A stretch of 64,000 nucleotides of DNA, from NCBI GenBank assembly GCA_944381165.1, contig CALWKC010000001.1:1-64000 (forward strand), written 5' to 3'. The position numbers and the translations under genes were made by a program. Under the pieces are notes generated by a model, which ran no database searches, was not told where the DNA came from, and was given only the letters and a program-made list of their open reading frames with translations. The stretch comes from an uncultured Lachnospira sp. Its GTDB lineage: Bacteria > Bacillota > Clostridia > Lachnospirales > Lachnospiraceae. Below, piece by piece: positions 1 through 8,491 of the stretch. Positions within the stretch are counted from its first letter, which is position 1; each line of letters begins with the position of its first letter.

Positions 1-140
1 TGTGTAAAGATGACTGCAAGGGATTATGTCCCGTGTGCGGCGCTGATTTGAACGCTGCAGAGTGCGGCTGCGACAGGGAATCTCTGGATCCCAGAATGTC
101 TGTTTTCAAAGATATTTTAAACAATTTTAAGGAGGTGTAA
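1..140 (+). CDS. YceD/DUF177 family protein, C-terminal end only
   Basis: This is the last 45 codons of a gene that starts before the window, read in frame 3 and ending with TAA at 138-140. The visible part has two cysteine pairs in the pattern CKDDCKGLCPVCG followed by CGC, which is the conserved C-terminal signature of the YceD (DUF177) family. YceD genes almost always sit directly before rpmF, as here, and are linked to 23S rRNA/ribosome accumulation. The rpmF ribosome binding site (GGAGG, 131-135) overlaps the end of this frame, so the two genes are probably co-transcribed and translationally coupled. Confidence 0.85.
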   Translation, partial: CKDDCKGLCPVCGADLNAAECGCDRESLDPRMSVFKDILNNFKEV

Positions 141-144
141 CCAC

Positions 145-324
145 ATGTCAATTTGTCCTAAGAATAAATCTTCAAAGGCTAGAAGAGATAAGAGAAGAGC
201 TAACTGGAAGATGAGCGCTCCTAATCTTGTAAAGTGCAGTAAGTGCGGCGCTTTGATGATGCCTCACAGAGTCTGCAAGTCTTGTGGATCATACAATAAA
301 AAAGAAATCATTGCTGTTGACTGA
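145..324 (+). CDS. rpmF: 50S ribosomal protein L32
   Basis: A 59-residue basic protein beginning MSICPKNKSSKARRDKRRA, typical of bacterial L32. It carries four cysteines as two CxxC knuckles (CSKC near residue 31 and CKSC near residue 44), so this is the zinc-binding form of L32 rather than the zinc-free paralogue. The start ATG at 145 lies 9 bases after GGAGG. The gene follows yceD and precedes plsX, the standard order in many bacteria. A hairpin terminator follows the stop codon. Confidence 0.97.
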   Translation: MSICPKNKSSKARRDKRRANWKMSAPNLVKCSKCGALMMPHRVCKSCGSYNKKEIIAVD

Positions 325-345
325 TTAACGTAAACATGCATAGAC

Positions 346-386
346 ACTGGGCTGAACATTTTTTGTTTGACCCAGTATTTTTTTTA
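346..386 (+). terminator. Intrinsic terminator after rpmF
   Basis: ACTGGG (346-351) pairs with CCCAGT (371-376), followed by a run of eight T. It separates the yceD-rpmF transcript from plsX. Confidence 0.75.
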
Positions 387-413
387 CAAGGGCAGCGAGA
401 CAATCGGAAATGC

Positions 414-442
414 TTGATTTTAATACCATTTTATAGTATATT
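414..442 (+). promoter_or_regulatory. Probable sigma-A promoter for plsX
   Basis: TTGATT (414-419), a 17-base spacer and TATATT (437-442) lie 60 bases before the chosen plsX start and after the rpmF terminator. Found by eye. Confidence 0.6.
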
Positions 443-502
443 ATTTTGTGGCTGTTATTTCAGACTGGATACATAATAAGAAAAATCGGAATGGAGAAGT
501 GT

Positions 503-1513
503 ATGTCAGAAGTATGCAAGGTGGCTCTGGACGCCATGGGGGGAGATAACGCTCCTTCGGAGGTTGTACGCGGTGCCGTTAATGCCACACAAAAAGAAAA
601 AGATATAAAAATATTTCTTGTGGGAAAGAAAGTACAGATAGAACAAGAGCTGTCAAAGTACAGCTACAATAAAGAACAGATAGAGATTGTTGATGCTGCA
701 GAGGTTATAGAGACGGGAGAGCCGCCTGTAATGGCTGTAAGGCGCAAAAAAGAATCCTCTCTTGTAAAGGCTATGTATCTTGTGAAGGACGGAACTGCTG
801 ACGCGTTTGTGTCTGCGGGAAGTTCCGGCGCAATTCTGGTCGGCGGTCAGACTATTGTGGGGAGGATTAAAGGAGTTGAGCGTCCGCCTATGGCGCCTCT
901 GATACCTACAGCAAAAGGCGTATCGCTGCTTGTTGACAGCGGCGGCAATGTTGACGCCAGACCTAATTTTCTTGTTCAGTGGGCAAAAATGGGTTCGATT
1001 TACATGGAGAATATTGTAGGAATAAAAAATCCTAAAGTTGCTATAGTGAATGTCGGTCTTGAGGAGGAAAAGGGTAATGCTCTGGTAAAAGAGACATATC
1101 CGTTGCTCAAGGAGTGCAGGGACATTAATTTTATAGGCAGTATTGAGGCGAGAAATATTCCGAAGGGTGACGCGGACGTAATCGTGTGCGATGCGTTTGT
1201 CGGAAATGTTATCTTAAAGCTGTATGAGGGTACTGCGTCTACATTAATTAAGAAAATCAAGGGAGCTATGATGTCTGACTTAAAGACTAAAATCGGCGCT
1301 CTGTTGATTAAAAAATCTCTTAAGAAGGAGCTTAAGTCACTGGATGCGACAGAGTACGGCGGAGCTCCGCTTATAGGGCTTAACGGTCTTGTAGTAAAGG
1401 TGCATGGAAATGCGACTTCTAAAGAGATTGGCAATGCGCTTATTCAGTGCGTTAAATTTAAAAAACAAAAAATAAATGAAAAGATTACTGCTTCACTCAA
1501 CGTGGAAGCATAA
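503..1513 (+). CDS. plsX: Phosphate acyltransferase PlsX
   Basis: PlsX converts acyl-ACP to acyl-phosphate, the acyl donor for PlsY, in membrane phospholipid synthesis. The 336-residue product begins MSEVCKVALDAMGGDNAP, the hallmark N-terminus of the family, and keeps the family blocks FVSAGSSGAIL and VCDAFVGNVILKL. The frame is open further upstream, but the ATG at 503 has GGAG at 493-496 at proper spacing and matches usual family length. acpP follows after 14 bases, so the acyl-carrier substrate is made from the same transcript. Its partner plsY lies in this window at 30244. Confidence 0.97.
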   Translation: MSEVCKVALDAMGGDNAPSEVVRGAVNATQKEKDIKIFLVGKKVQIEQELSKYSYNKEQIEIVDAAEVIETGEPPVMAVRRKKESSLVKAMYLVKDGTADAFVSAGSSGAILVGGQTIVGRIKGVERPPMAPLIPTAKGVSLLVDSGGNVDARPNFLVQWAKMGSIYMENIVGIKNPKVAIVNVGLEEEKGNALVKETYPLLKECRDINFIGSIEARNIPKGDADVIVCDAFVGNVILKLYEGTASTLIKKIKGAMMSDLKTKIGALLIKKSLKKELKSLDATEYGGAPLIGLNGLVVKVHGNATSKEIGNALIQCVKFKKQKINEKITASLNVEA

Positions 1514-1527
1514 ATCAGGAGGAATTT

Positions 1528-1755
1528 ATGGAATTTGAAAAGCTTCAGAAAATTATCGCAGATGTTTTAAACATCGATGCTTCAAAGGTAACTATGGAAT
1601 CGGCATTTGTTGATGACCTCGGTGCAGATTCGCTCGATGTGCTGCAGATTGTCATGGGAATTGAGGATGAGTTTGATATTAAAATTCCTGATGAAGCAAC
1701 AGAAAAGATTGTGACTGTTGCGGATGCAGTTAAACAGATTAAGTCAGCAATTTAA
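1528..1755 (+). CDS. acpP: Acyl carrier protein
   Basis: A 75-residue acidic protein with the motif DDLGADSLD; Ser35 is the phosphopantetheine attachment site. It carries growing acyl chains in type II fatty acid synthesis and supplies acyl-ACP to PlsX encoded just upstream. The start has AGGAGG about 5 bases before ATG. The fabD and fabG genes found between plsX and acpP in Bacillus are absent here. A terminator follows. Confidence 0.97.
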   Translation: MEFEKLQKIIADVLNIDASKVTMESAFVDDLGADSLDVLQIVMGIEDEFDIKIPDEATEKIVTVADAVKQIKSAI

Positions 1756-1759
1756 AACG

Positions 1760-1795
1760 AAAACAGGGCTGTCTGTTTAAGACGGTCCTGTTTTT
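1760..1795 (+). terminator. Intrinsic terminator after acpP
   Basis: AAAACAGG (760-767 within the kilobase, i.e. 1760-1767) pairs with CCTGTTTT (1787-1794), enclosing a second short GTC/GAC pairing; the 3' arm ends in a T run. It probably attenuates rather than fully separates acpP from rnc. Confidence 0.7.
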
Positions 1796-1851
1796 AGTAT
1801 ATGGTAAAACGCTCCTGAATGGAGATTGATATAACGAAAGGATGTAATAAG

Positions 1852-2574
1852 ATGCAGAGACATAATCCTGATTTGGACAGCTTTCAGGAAAGAATAGGAT
1901 ATGTTTTTAATAATGTGTCACTATTGAAAAATGCGCTCACACACAGCTCATATGCAAACGAGGTCAAAAGTAAAAAAACAGATGACAATGAGAGGCTTGA
2001 GTTTTTGGGTGATGCCGTGCTTGAACTGACGTCTAGCGACTATATATTCAGAAATCATTCGGACATGAATGAGGGAGCTATGACAAGGCTTCGTGCAAGT
2101 ATTGTCTGTGAGCCTACGCTTGCTATGTGCGCAAGGACATTTGGACTTGATAAGTATATCATGCTCGGAAAGGGCGAGGAGCAGACAGGAGGAAGAAACC
2201 GGGATTCAATCGTATCTGATGCCTGCGAGGCTCTTATAGGCGCAATTTATCTTGACGGTGGTTTTGCTAATGCAAAAGAATTTATTTTAAGATTTATTTT
2301 AAATGACTTGGAAAATAAAAAGCTCTTTTATGATAGCAAGACTATCTTACAGGAAGTTGTACAGGCAAAGGGCTTGGAGGTCGTGTACGAGCTTCTCGGA
2401 GAAAATGGACCTGAGCATGATAAGACGTTTGAGGTGTCTGCCAGTGCGGACGGACTTTTTGAGGTTACGGCTTCGGGACACACAAAAAAGTCAGCTCAGC
2501 AGAAGGCGGCGTATAACGCTCTTATACTGCTGAAAGGCAGAGGTTTCAATATTAATCCGAAAGGGAAAAAGTAA
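1852..2574 (+). CDS. rnc: Ribonuclease III
   Basis: RNase III cleaves double-stranded RNA, including the 16S/23S rRNA precursor stems. The 240-residue product has the endonuclease domain first, with the signature NERLEFLGDAVLEL (residues 46-59), and a C-terminal double-stranded RNA-binding domain (about 160-235, ending in a KKSAQQKAAYNAL-like helix). The frame is open from 1819, but ATG 1852 follows GAAAGG and removes an unconserved 11-residue extension. The stop codon abuts the smc start (2574/2575), so the two are likely translationally coupled; rnc-smc-ftsY is a conserved order in Firmicutes. Confidence 0.96.
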   Translation: MQRHNPDLDSFQERIGYVFNNVSLLKNALTHSSYANEVKSKKTDDNERLEFLGDAVLELTSSDYIFRNHSDMNEGAMTRLRASIVCEPTLAMCARTFGLDKYIMLGKGEEQTGGRNRDSIVSDACEALIGAIYLDGGFANAKEFILRFILNDLENKKLFYDSKTILQEVVQAKGLEVVYELLGENGPEHDKTFEVSASADGLFEVTASGHTKKSAQQKAAYNALILLKGRGFNINPKGKK

Positions 2575-5500
2575 ATGTATTTAAAGAGTATAGAGGTACA
2601 GGGATTTAAGTCATTTGCAAATAAAATTGTATTTGATTTTCATAACGGTATAACAGGTATTGTTGGTCCTAACGGCTCAGGAAAAAGTAATGTTGCCGAT
2701 GCTGTAAGGTGGGTGCTCGGCGAGCAGAGCGCCAAGCAGCTCAGAGGCGCTAAAATGGAGGACGTAATTTTTGCGGGTACAGAGACGAGAAAGCCTGTCG
2801 GATATGCCTATGTGTCAATTACGCTTGACAATTCCGACCATGCGCTTGCGGTAGATTACAGCGAAGTCACTGTTACGCGTAAGGTATTCCGCTCAGGAGA
2901 GAGTGAGTACCAGTTGAACGGACACGCTTGCAGGCTTAAGGATATAACCGAACTGTTTTATGATACAGGTATAGGAAAAGAGGGTTATTCGATTATAGGT
3001 CAGGGTCAGATTGATAAAATCCTCAGCGGTAAGCCTGAGGAGAGGCGTGAGCTTTTTGACGAGGCAGCCGGTATTGTAAAGTTTAAGAGGAGAAAGGCTG
3101 CGGCTATTAAAAAGCTTGAGCATGAGCGGGAAAATCTTGTGCGTGTAAACGATATTTTGTCTGAGCTTGAAAAGCAGGTAGGACCGCTCGAGAGACAGTC
3201 GGAGAAAGCGCGCGAGTATCTTCGCCTGAGAGATGATTTGAAGGTTAGAGATGTCAATGCGTTTCTTTTGGAGAGCGATAAGATACGAGGCGATTTGGCA
3301 GCGCTTGAAGAAAAGATAAAGATTGCCGAAAATGATTTGGCTATGGCCAATGAACAGTATGAGAGCACAAGGACAGAGTATGACGCGATAGAGGCACAGC
3401 TTTCTTCAGTAAATAATGATATTGAACTTTTCAATACGCTGCGCTCAAATACAGAGGTGGATAAACAGAGACTTGAGGGAAAGGTAAATGTATGCGCCGA
3501 GCAGATTAAAACTATTGAAGCGGGAAAAACTCACTATGCGAACAGAATATCTGATATTGAAAGAGAGATTTCAGACAGACAGGCTTCAGTTCAAAAGCTC
3601 CGCGGGCAAAAAGAGGATTTAAAGGACAGTCTCGATGTTTATCGTGAAAAGCAGTCTGAAAATGACAAAAAACATGATAATATCCTTGCTGAGATTGAAG
3701 AAATTTCAGAAAAAATAGAAAAAAACCAAAACAAAATATTTGAAATATTAAATAAAAAATCTAATATCAATGCCGATAATCAGCGCTTTAAGACTATATT
3801 AGAGCAGTTGAATATAAAAAAGGCAGAGCAGAACAGTCTTATTATTCAGGGGAAAAGCCGTGAGAGCGAGCAGGACAGCATTATAGGAACACTTGAGGGC
3901 GAGCTTGCGGATATTAATGAGAAAATATCTGAATATAATTCCTTAATTGAGGAAAAGACCTCCGCTGTGGCTGACAACAAGCAGAAAATAGCCGAGCTGA
4001 GCGCCTCTGCCGATAAGCTGCAGCAGCAGTACCACCGTGAAAAGTCACGTCTGGAGTCTTTGTCCGCAATAACCGAAAAGTACGACGGTTACGGCAACAG
4101 TATAAGAAAGATAATGGAACTGAGGAGCTCGAATAAAGGAATCATCGGTGTTATCGCTGATATTGTAAAGGTTGAGAAAAAATATGAGACAGCCATTGAG
4201 ACAGCGCTTGGCGGAACTATACAGAATATAGTCACGGATAATGAGAGTACGGCTAAGGGACTGATTGCATACCTTAAAGAAAATAAATTCGGGCGCGCTA
4301 CGTTTCTTCCGCTGTCGTCGATTTCGGCAAGAAATACGCTTGAAAAAGAGCCGTGTATGAGCGAAAACGGCGTTATTGGTGTTGCCAGCAGTCTTGTGCG
4401 GGTGTCATTTGAGTATGAAAACCTTATAAAATATCTTTTGGGCCGTATTCTTGTTATTGACAACATCGATAACGCGCTTGCCGTTGCAAGAAAGTATAAG
4501 CATACCTTAAGAATAGTTACGCTTGAGGGAGAGCAGCTGAATCCCGGCGGCTCAATGACAGGAGGAGCATTTAAAAATGTGGGAAATCTGCTTGGACGCC
4601 GACGCGAAATTGAGGAATTAAAGGCTGAGACCTCAGATATAAGCAGCAGGTTAAACGATACAAGAGGTAATATTGCGGAGCTGAGAAAGAAGGTTGCATC
4701 CATACGCGAGGAGCTTGAGGGCGACAACTCAGCTTTGCGCGAGGCGCAGCTTAACAAAAATACAATTCAGCTTAATCTGGAGCAGGCGCAGAATAAGAAA
4801 AAAGAGATTATAGCCTCATATAAAGATGCCAATGCTCAGGTTGAAAGCATTGACGCAGAGATAGCATCGGTTGCGCAGCAGCAAAGTCTCGTCACTGTTA
4901 ATCTGAAGGATTTGGACAACAGCAATGAGGATTCGCAGAGAGAGATTGACGAACTGTCGGAGCTGCTTGACAGGAAGAAGCAGGAGGAAGCGGGGCAGCT
5001 TACTGCGTCGGAGCACATAAAGATTGAGTTTTCGGCGCTTCTGCAGAAAGAGAGCTTTATAGAGGAGAATATACAGCGTATAGAAGATGAAATTTCACAT
5101 TTAAGCGGTGAAAAGCAGGAAATCCTTTTAAAGCAGACTGATACAGAGCGAGAGGTTATTGCCAAAAACAGGGAAATTGACGAAGTAAAAAGTCAGATTG
5201 AAAGGGCAGTGGCTCAGATAAATGACTGTACTGAAAAGATTGACGCATTTAAGAAAAAGCGTGATGAGATGAATTCAAGCCACAGGGTTTTCTTTGAGAA
5301 GAGAGAGAAACTCAACTCACAGATTTCAGAGCTTGACAAGGAAGTGTACAGGCTTAACTCAAACAGGGAAAAGCTTGAGGAAAATAATGATAATCTTGCT
5401 GATTACATGTGGAATGAGTATGAGCTGACATACAGCTATGCCATGGAGCTTAAAAATACAGACATGGATAATCTTTCTGTGCTTAAGAAAGAGATACAGT

Positions 5501-6150
5501 CGCTTAAGGCATCCATCAAAAATCTCGGAGATGTCAATGTAAACGCTATTGAAGAATTTAAGGAAGTAAACGAGAGGTATACTTTCCTAAAGGGACAGCA
5601 CGACGATTTAATTGAGGCGGAGACTTCTCTGACGCAGGTGATTGATGAGCTGGACAACGGAATGAGAATACAGTTTTCGCAGAAGTTTGAGGAAATCAGA
5701 CGCGAATTTGACAAGGTGTTTAAGGAACTGTTCGGCGGCGGAAGAGGAACGATTGAGCTGGTTGAGGGCGAGGATATTCTTGAGGCTGGAATTCTTATAA
5801 TCTCACAGCCGCCTGGAAAGAAGCTTCAGAATATGATGCAGCTTTCCGGAGGAGAGAAGGCGCTGACTGCAATTTCACTTCTGTTTGCAATTCAGAATTT
5901 AAAACCTTCGCCGTTCTGTCTGCTTGACGAAATTGAGGCTGCGTTGGACGATTCAAATGTAGGCCGTTTTGCGAATTATCTGCATAAGCTTACAAAGAAT
6001 ACACAGTTTATTGTGATTACTCACAGGCGCGGAACTATGGCGGCTGCCGACAGGCTTTACGGCATAACGATGCAGGAGAAGGGTGTTTCGGCGCTGGTAT
6101 CGGTTGACCTGATTGCAAATGATTTGGAGAAAGAGGAAAAAGCGTCCTGA
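2575..6150 (+). CDS. smc: Chromosome segregation protein SMC
   Basis: SMC is the ATPase of bacterial condensin and organises and segregates the nucleoid together with ScpA and ScpB (not in this window). The 1191-residue product shows Walker A GPNGSGKS (31-38), long coiled coils on both sides of a hinge domain (about 510-680, with a GG-rich stretch), then the ABC signature LSGGEKALTAISL and Walker B CLLDEIEAALDD near the C-terminus. Length and order match full-length SMC. It starts directly after the rnc stop and is followed after 79 bases by ftsY. Confidence 0.98.
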   Translation: MYLKSIEVQGFKSFANKIVFDFHNGITGIVGPNGSGKSNVADAVRWVLGEQSAKQLRGAKMEDVIFAGTETRKPVGYAYVSITLDNSDHALAVDYSEVTVTRKVFRSGESEYQLNGHACRLKDITELFYDTGIGKEGYSIIGQGQIDKILSGKPEERRELFDEAAGIVKFKRRKAAAIKKLEHERENLVRVNDILSELEKQVGPLERQSEKAREYLRLRDDLKVRDVNAFLLESDKIRGDLAALEEKIKIAENDLAMANEQYESTRTEYDAIEAQLSSVNNDIELFNTLRSNTEVDKQRLEGKVNVCAEQIKTIEAGKTHYANRISDIEREISDRQASVQKLRGQKEDLKDSLDVYREKQSENDKKHDNILAEIEEISEKIEKNQNKIFEILNKKSNINADNQRFKTILEQLNIKKAEQNSLIIQGKSRESEQDSIIGTLEGELADINEKISEYNSLIEEKTSAVADNKQKIAELSASADKLQQQYHREKSRLESLSAITEKYDGYGNSIRKIMELRSSNKGIIGVIADIVKVEKKYETAIETALGGTIQNIVTDNESTAKGLIAYLKENKFGRATFLPLSSISARNTLEKEPCMSENGVIGVASSLVRVSFEYENLIKYLLGRILVIDNIDNALAVARKYKHTLRIVTLEGEQLNPGGSMTGGAFKNVGNLLGRRREIEELKAETSDISSRLNDTRGNIAELRKKVASIREELEGDNSALREAQLNKNTIQLNLEQAQNKKKEIIASYKDANAQVESIDAEIASVAQQQSLVTVNLKDLDNSNEDSQREIDELSELLDRKKQEEAGQLTASEHIKIEFSALLQKESFIEENIQRIEDEISHLSGEKQEILLKQTDTEREVIAKNREIDEVKSQIERAVAQINDCTEKIDAFKKKRDEMNSSHRVFFEKREKLNSQISELDKEVYRLNSNREKLEENNDNLADYMWNEYELTYSYAMELKNTDMDNLSVLKKEIQSLKASIKNLGDVNVNAIEEFKEVNERYTFLKGQHDDLIEAETSLTQVIDELDNGMRIQFSQKFEEIRREFDKVFKELFGGGRGTIELVEGEDILEAGILIISQPPGKKLQNMMQLSGGEKALTAISLLFAIQNLKPSPFCLLDEIEAALDDSNVGRFANYLHKLTKNTQFIVITHRRGTMAAADRLYGITMQEKGVSALVSVDLIANDLEKEEKAS

Positions 6151-6229
6151 ATTTTAAAGCATTTTCAAAAGTCGTATAAAGTGGTATTCTAAATAACATC
6201 TGGTATATTGAGAAGAAATGAGGGCAAAT

Positions 6230-7162
6230 ATGGGATTATTCAGCAGGTTAAAGGAAGGTCTTTCAAAGACACGTGATAATATCGTATCAGGGATTGATTC
6301 GGTGTTTTCCGGTTTTTCAAAAATTGACGATGATTTTTATGAGGAGCTTGAGGAAACGCTTATTATGGGAGATATTGGCGTGAGGGCTGCCGATGAAATT
6401 ATTGAAGATTTAAGGGAAAAGGTCAAAGAAAATAAAATAAAAGATCCTAAGGAATGTAAGCAGCTCTTGATTGATACAATCAAGGAAAAAATGAACTTGG
6501 GCGAAAATGCCTACGAGTTTGAAAATCGTAAATCTATAGTAATGCTTATCGGCGTAAACGGCGTAGGAAAAACTACGACTGTGGGAAAGCTTGCCGGACT
6601 TTTAAAAGCGCAAAATAAAAAGGTTTTAATGGCTGCGGCAGACACATTCAGGGCGGCTGCGATTGAGCAGCTTACCGAGTGGTCCAAGCGCACAGGCACT
6701 GAGATTATAGCACAGAGCGAAGGCTCAGACCCGGCTGCGGTTATTTTTGATGCGGTTGCCGCTGCCAAGGCGCGAAATACAGATGTTTTGCTGTGTGATA
6801 CGGCAGGAAGACTTCATAATAAGAAAAATCTTATGGAGGAGCTCAAAAAAATAGACAGAGTTATAGAGCGCTCTTATCCTGAGGCTTACAGGGAAAATCT
6901 GATTGTGCTTGACGCGACTACCGGACAGAACGCGCTGTCGCAGCTTCGAGAGTTTAAAGAGGTAACGGATATTACGGGAATTGTCCTTACAAAGATGGAC
7001 GGTACGGCAAAGGGCGGTATTGCTGTAGCCATTCAGGCTGAAATGGGAATACCTGTCAAATATGTCGGAGTCGGAGAGCATGTCGAAGATTTGCAGAAGT
7101 TTAATTCGGATATGTTTGTAAACGCTTTGTTTGATATAGATGAAAATAATGCAGATCAGTAG
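6230..7162 (+). CDS. ftsY: Signal recognition particle receptor FtsY
   Basis: FtsY is the membrane-associated SRP receptor GTPase that docks Ffh-ribosome complexes at the translocon. The 310-residue product has a short N-terminal helical part without the long acidic A domain, then the NG domain with G1 GVNGVGKTT, DTFRAAAIEQL, DTAGR and TKMDG. ATG 6230 follows GAGGG at 5 bases; an ATG four codons earlier (6218) is also possible. Its partner ffh is at 16780; the usual ftsY-ylxM-ffh neighbourhood is split by about 9 kb of other genes. Confidence 0.97.
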   Translation: MGLFSRLKEGLSKTRDNIVSGIDSVFSGFSKIDDDFYEELEETLIMGDIGVRAADEIIEDLREKVKENKIKDPKECKQLLIDTIKEKMNLGENAYEFENRKSIVMLIGVNGVGKTTTVGKLAGLLKAQNKKVLMAAADTFRAAAIEQLTEWSKRTGTEIIAQSEGSDPAAVIFDAVAAAKARNTDVLLCDTAGRLHNKKNLMEELKKIDRVIERSYPEAYRENLIVLDATTGQNALSQLREFKEVTDITGIVLTKMDGTAKGGIAVAIQAEMGIPVKYVGVGEHVEDLQKFNSDMFVNALFDIDENNADQ

Positions 7163-7186
7163 GCAGTTTTAAGAATGGAGGAAATT

Positions 7187-8404
7187 ATGGAAGAGCTTAC
7201 ATTAAAAAAATTTGAGGAAGCAGCAGAAAAGGTAAAGGAGGTTACACTGGAGACTAAACTTGTATACAGTGAATATTTCAGCGCTCAGACAGGAAACAAG
7301 GTCTATTTTAAGCCTGAAAATATGCAGTATACAGGCGCATATAAGGTAAGAGGCGCATATTACAAAATCAGCACTATGTCTGAGGAGGCAAGAAAGAAGG
7401 GGCTTATTACGGCGTCAGCCGGAAACCATGCCCAGGGCGTCGCATATGCAGCCCAGAAATACGGTGTAAACGCTACTGTCGTAATGCCGACAACAACTCC
7501 TCTTATCAAGGTAAACAGGACAAAGGGCTATGGAGCAAAGGTCGTTCTCTATGGAAATGTATATGACGAGGCCTGCGAGTATGCGATGAAGCTTGCACAG
7601 GAGCAGGGACTTACATTTGTACATCCGTTTGATGATTTGGATGTTGCCACGGGTCAGGGCTCTATAGCTATGGAGATTATCAAGGAGCTTCCGACTGTTG
7701 ATTATATTTTAGTGCCTATCGGCGGAGGCGGACTTGCAACAGGTGTGTCAGCTCTCGCAAAGCTCTTAAATCCAAACGTCAAGGTTATTGGTGTTGAGCC
7801 TGCCGGAGCAAACTGTCTTCAGGAATCATTAAAGGCCGGAAAGGTTGTTACTCTTCCTTCCGTCAACACTATTGCTGACGGAACTGCCGTAAAGACGCCG
7901 GGCAGCAAGCTTTTTCCGTATCTTCAGAAAAATCTTGACAGCATAATTACCGTACCTGACGAGGACCTTATTGTAGCGTTTCTTGACATGGTAGAGAACC
8001 ATAAGATGATTGTTGAAAATTCAGGACTTCTCACTGTTGCGGCATTAAAACAGATGAATGTTAAGGACAAAAAAATTGTCTCAATTCTTTCAGGCGGAAA
8101 TATGGATGTTATAACGATGTCGTCAGTTGTTCAGCAGGGACTTGTAAGAAGAAGCAGAATTTTTACGGTGTCTGTGCTGCTTCCTGATAAGCCGGGCGAG
8201 CTGGTTAAGGTTGCGTCTATTATCGCGGAGGCAAACGGAAATGTAATCAAGCTTGAGCACAATCAGTTTGTAAGCATCAACAGAAAGGCAACTGTCGAGC
8301 TCAGAATTACGATTGAGGCTTTCGGACATGAACATAAGGAAGAAATTGTAAAGAAGCTCGAGGAGGGAGGACTGCGTCCTCGTATAGTTAAGGTTAATAT
8401 CTGA
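7187..8404 (+). CDS. ilvA: Threonine ammonia-lyase with C-terminal ACT domain
   Basis: A fold-type II PLP enzyme that deaminates threonine to 2-oxobutyrate. The 405-residue product shows the PLP lysine in YTGAYKVRGA (Lys53), the substrate loop SAGNHAQG and the phosphate-binding loop GGGGLATG. The last 75 residues (about 328-405) form one ACT domain starting at FTVSVLLPDKPGEL, a typical allosteric amino-acid sensor. This single-ACT form could serve isoleucine synthesis or threonine catabolism; the sequence does not decide, and no ilv genes are nearby. GGAGG at 7177-7181 supports ATG 7187 over 7175. Only 24 bases separate it from ftsY, so it probably reads through from that operon. Confidence 0.92.
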   Translation: MEELTLKKFEEAAEKVKEVTLETKLVYSEYFSAQTGNKVYFKPENMQYTGAYKVRGAYYKISTMSEEARKKGLITASAGNHAQGVAYAAQKYGVNATVVMPTTTPLIKVNRTKGYGAKVVLYGNVYDEACEYAMKLAQEQGLTFVHPFDDLDVATGQGSIAMEIIKELPTVDYILVPIGGGGLATGVSALAKLLNPNVKVIGVEPAGANCLQESLKAGKVVTLPSVNTIADGTAVKTPGSKLFPYLQKNLDSIITVPDEDLIVAFLDMVENHKMIVENSGLLTVAALKQMNVKDKKIVSILSGGNMDVITMSSVVQQGLVRRSRIFTVSVLLPDKPGELVKVASIIAEANGNVIKLEHNQFVSINRKATVELRITIEAFGHEHKEEIVKKLEEGGLRPRIVKVNI

Positions 8405-8453
8405 CAGGTATTTGGCAGTAAGCTGTGATGCGTCAGATGCGCTTTTATAGAAC

Positions 8454-8486
8454 AAAGAGAAGCCCCCTTGCGGACTTCTCTTTTTT
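8454..8486 (+). terminator. Intrinsic terminator after ilvA
   Basis: AAAGAGAAG (8454-8462) pairs with CTTCTCTTT (8475-8483), followed by T. It lies between the convergent ilvA and MATE genes. Confidence 0.8.
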
Positions 8487-8491
8487 GCCGC

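Noticed and set aside
414..445. FapR-type operator at the plsX promoter
   Set aside because: TAATACC and GTATATTA give only a loose palindrome; the spacing does not match the Bacillus FapR site and FapR is not expected in this group.
2893..5714. Several open frames on the minus strand within smc
   Set aside because: They lack ribosome binding sites, have Ser/Leu-rich composition from antisense codons, and lie opposite an intact gene.
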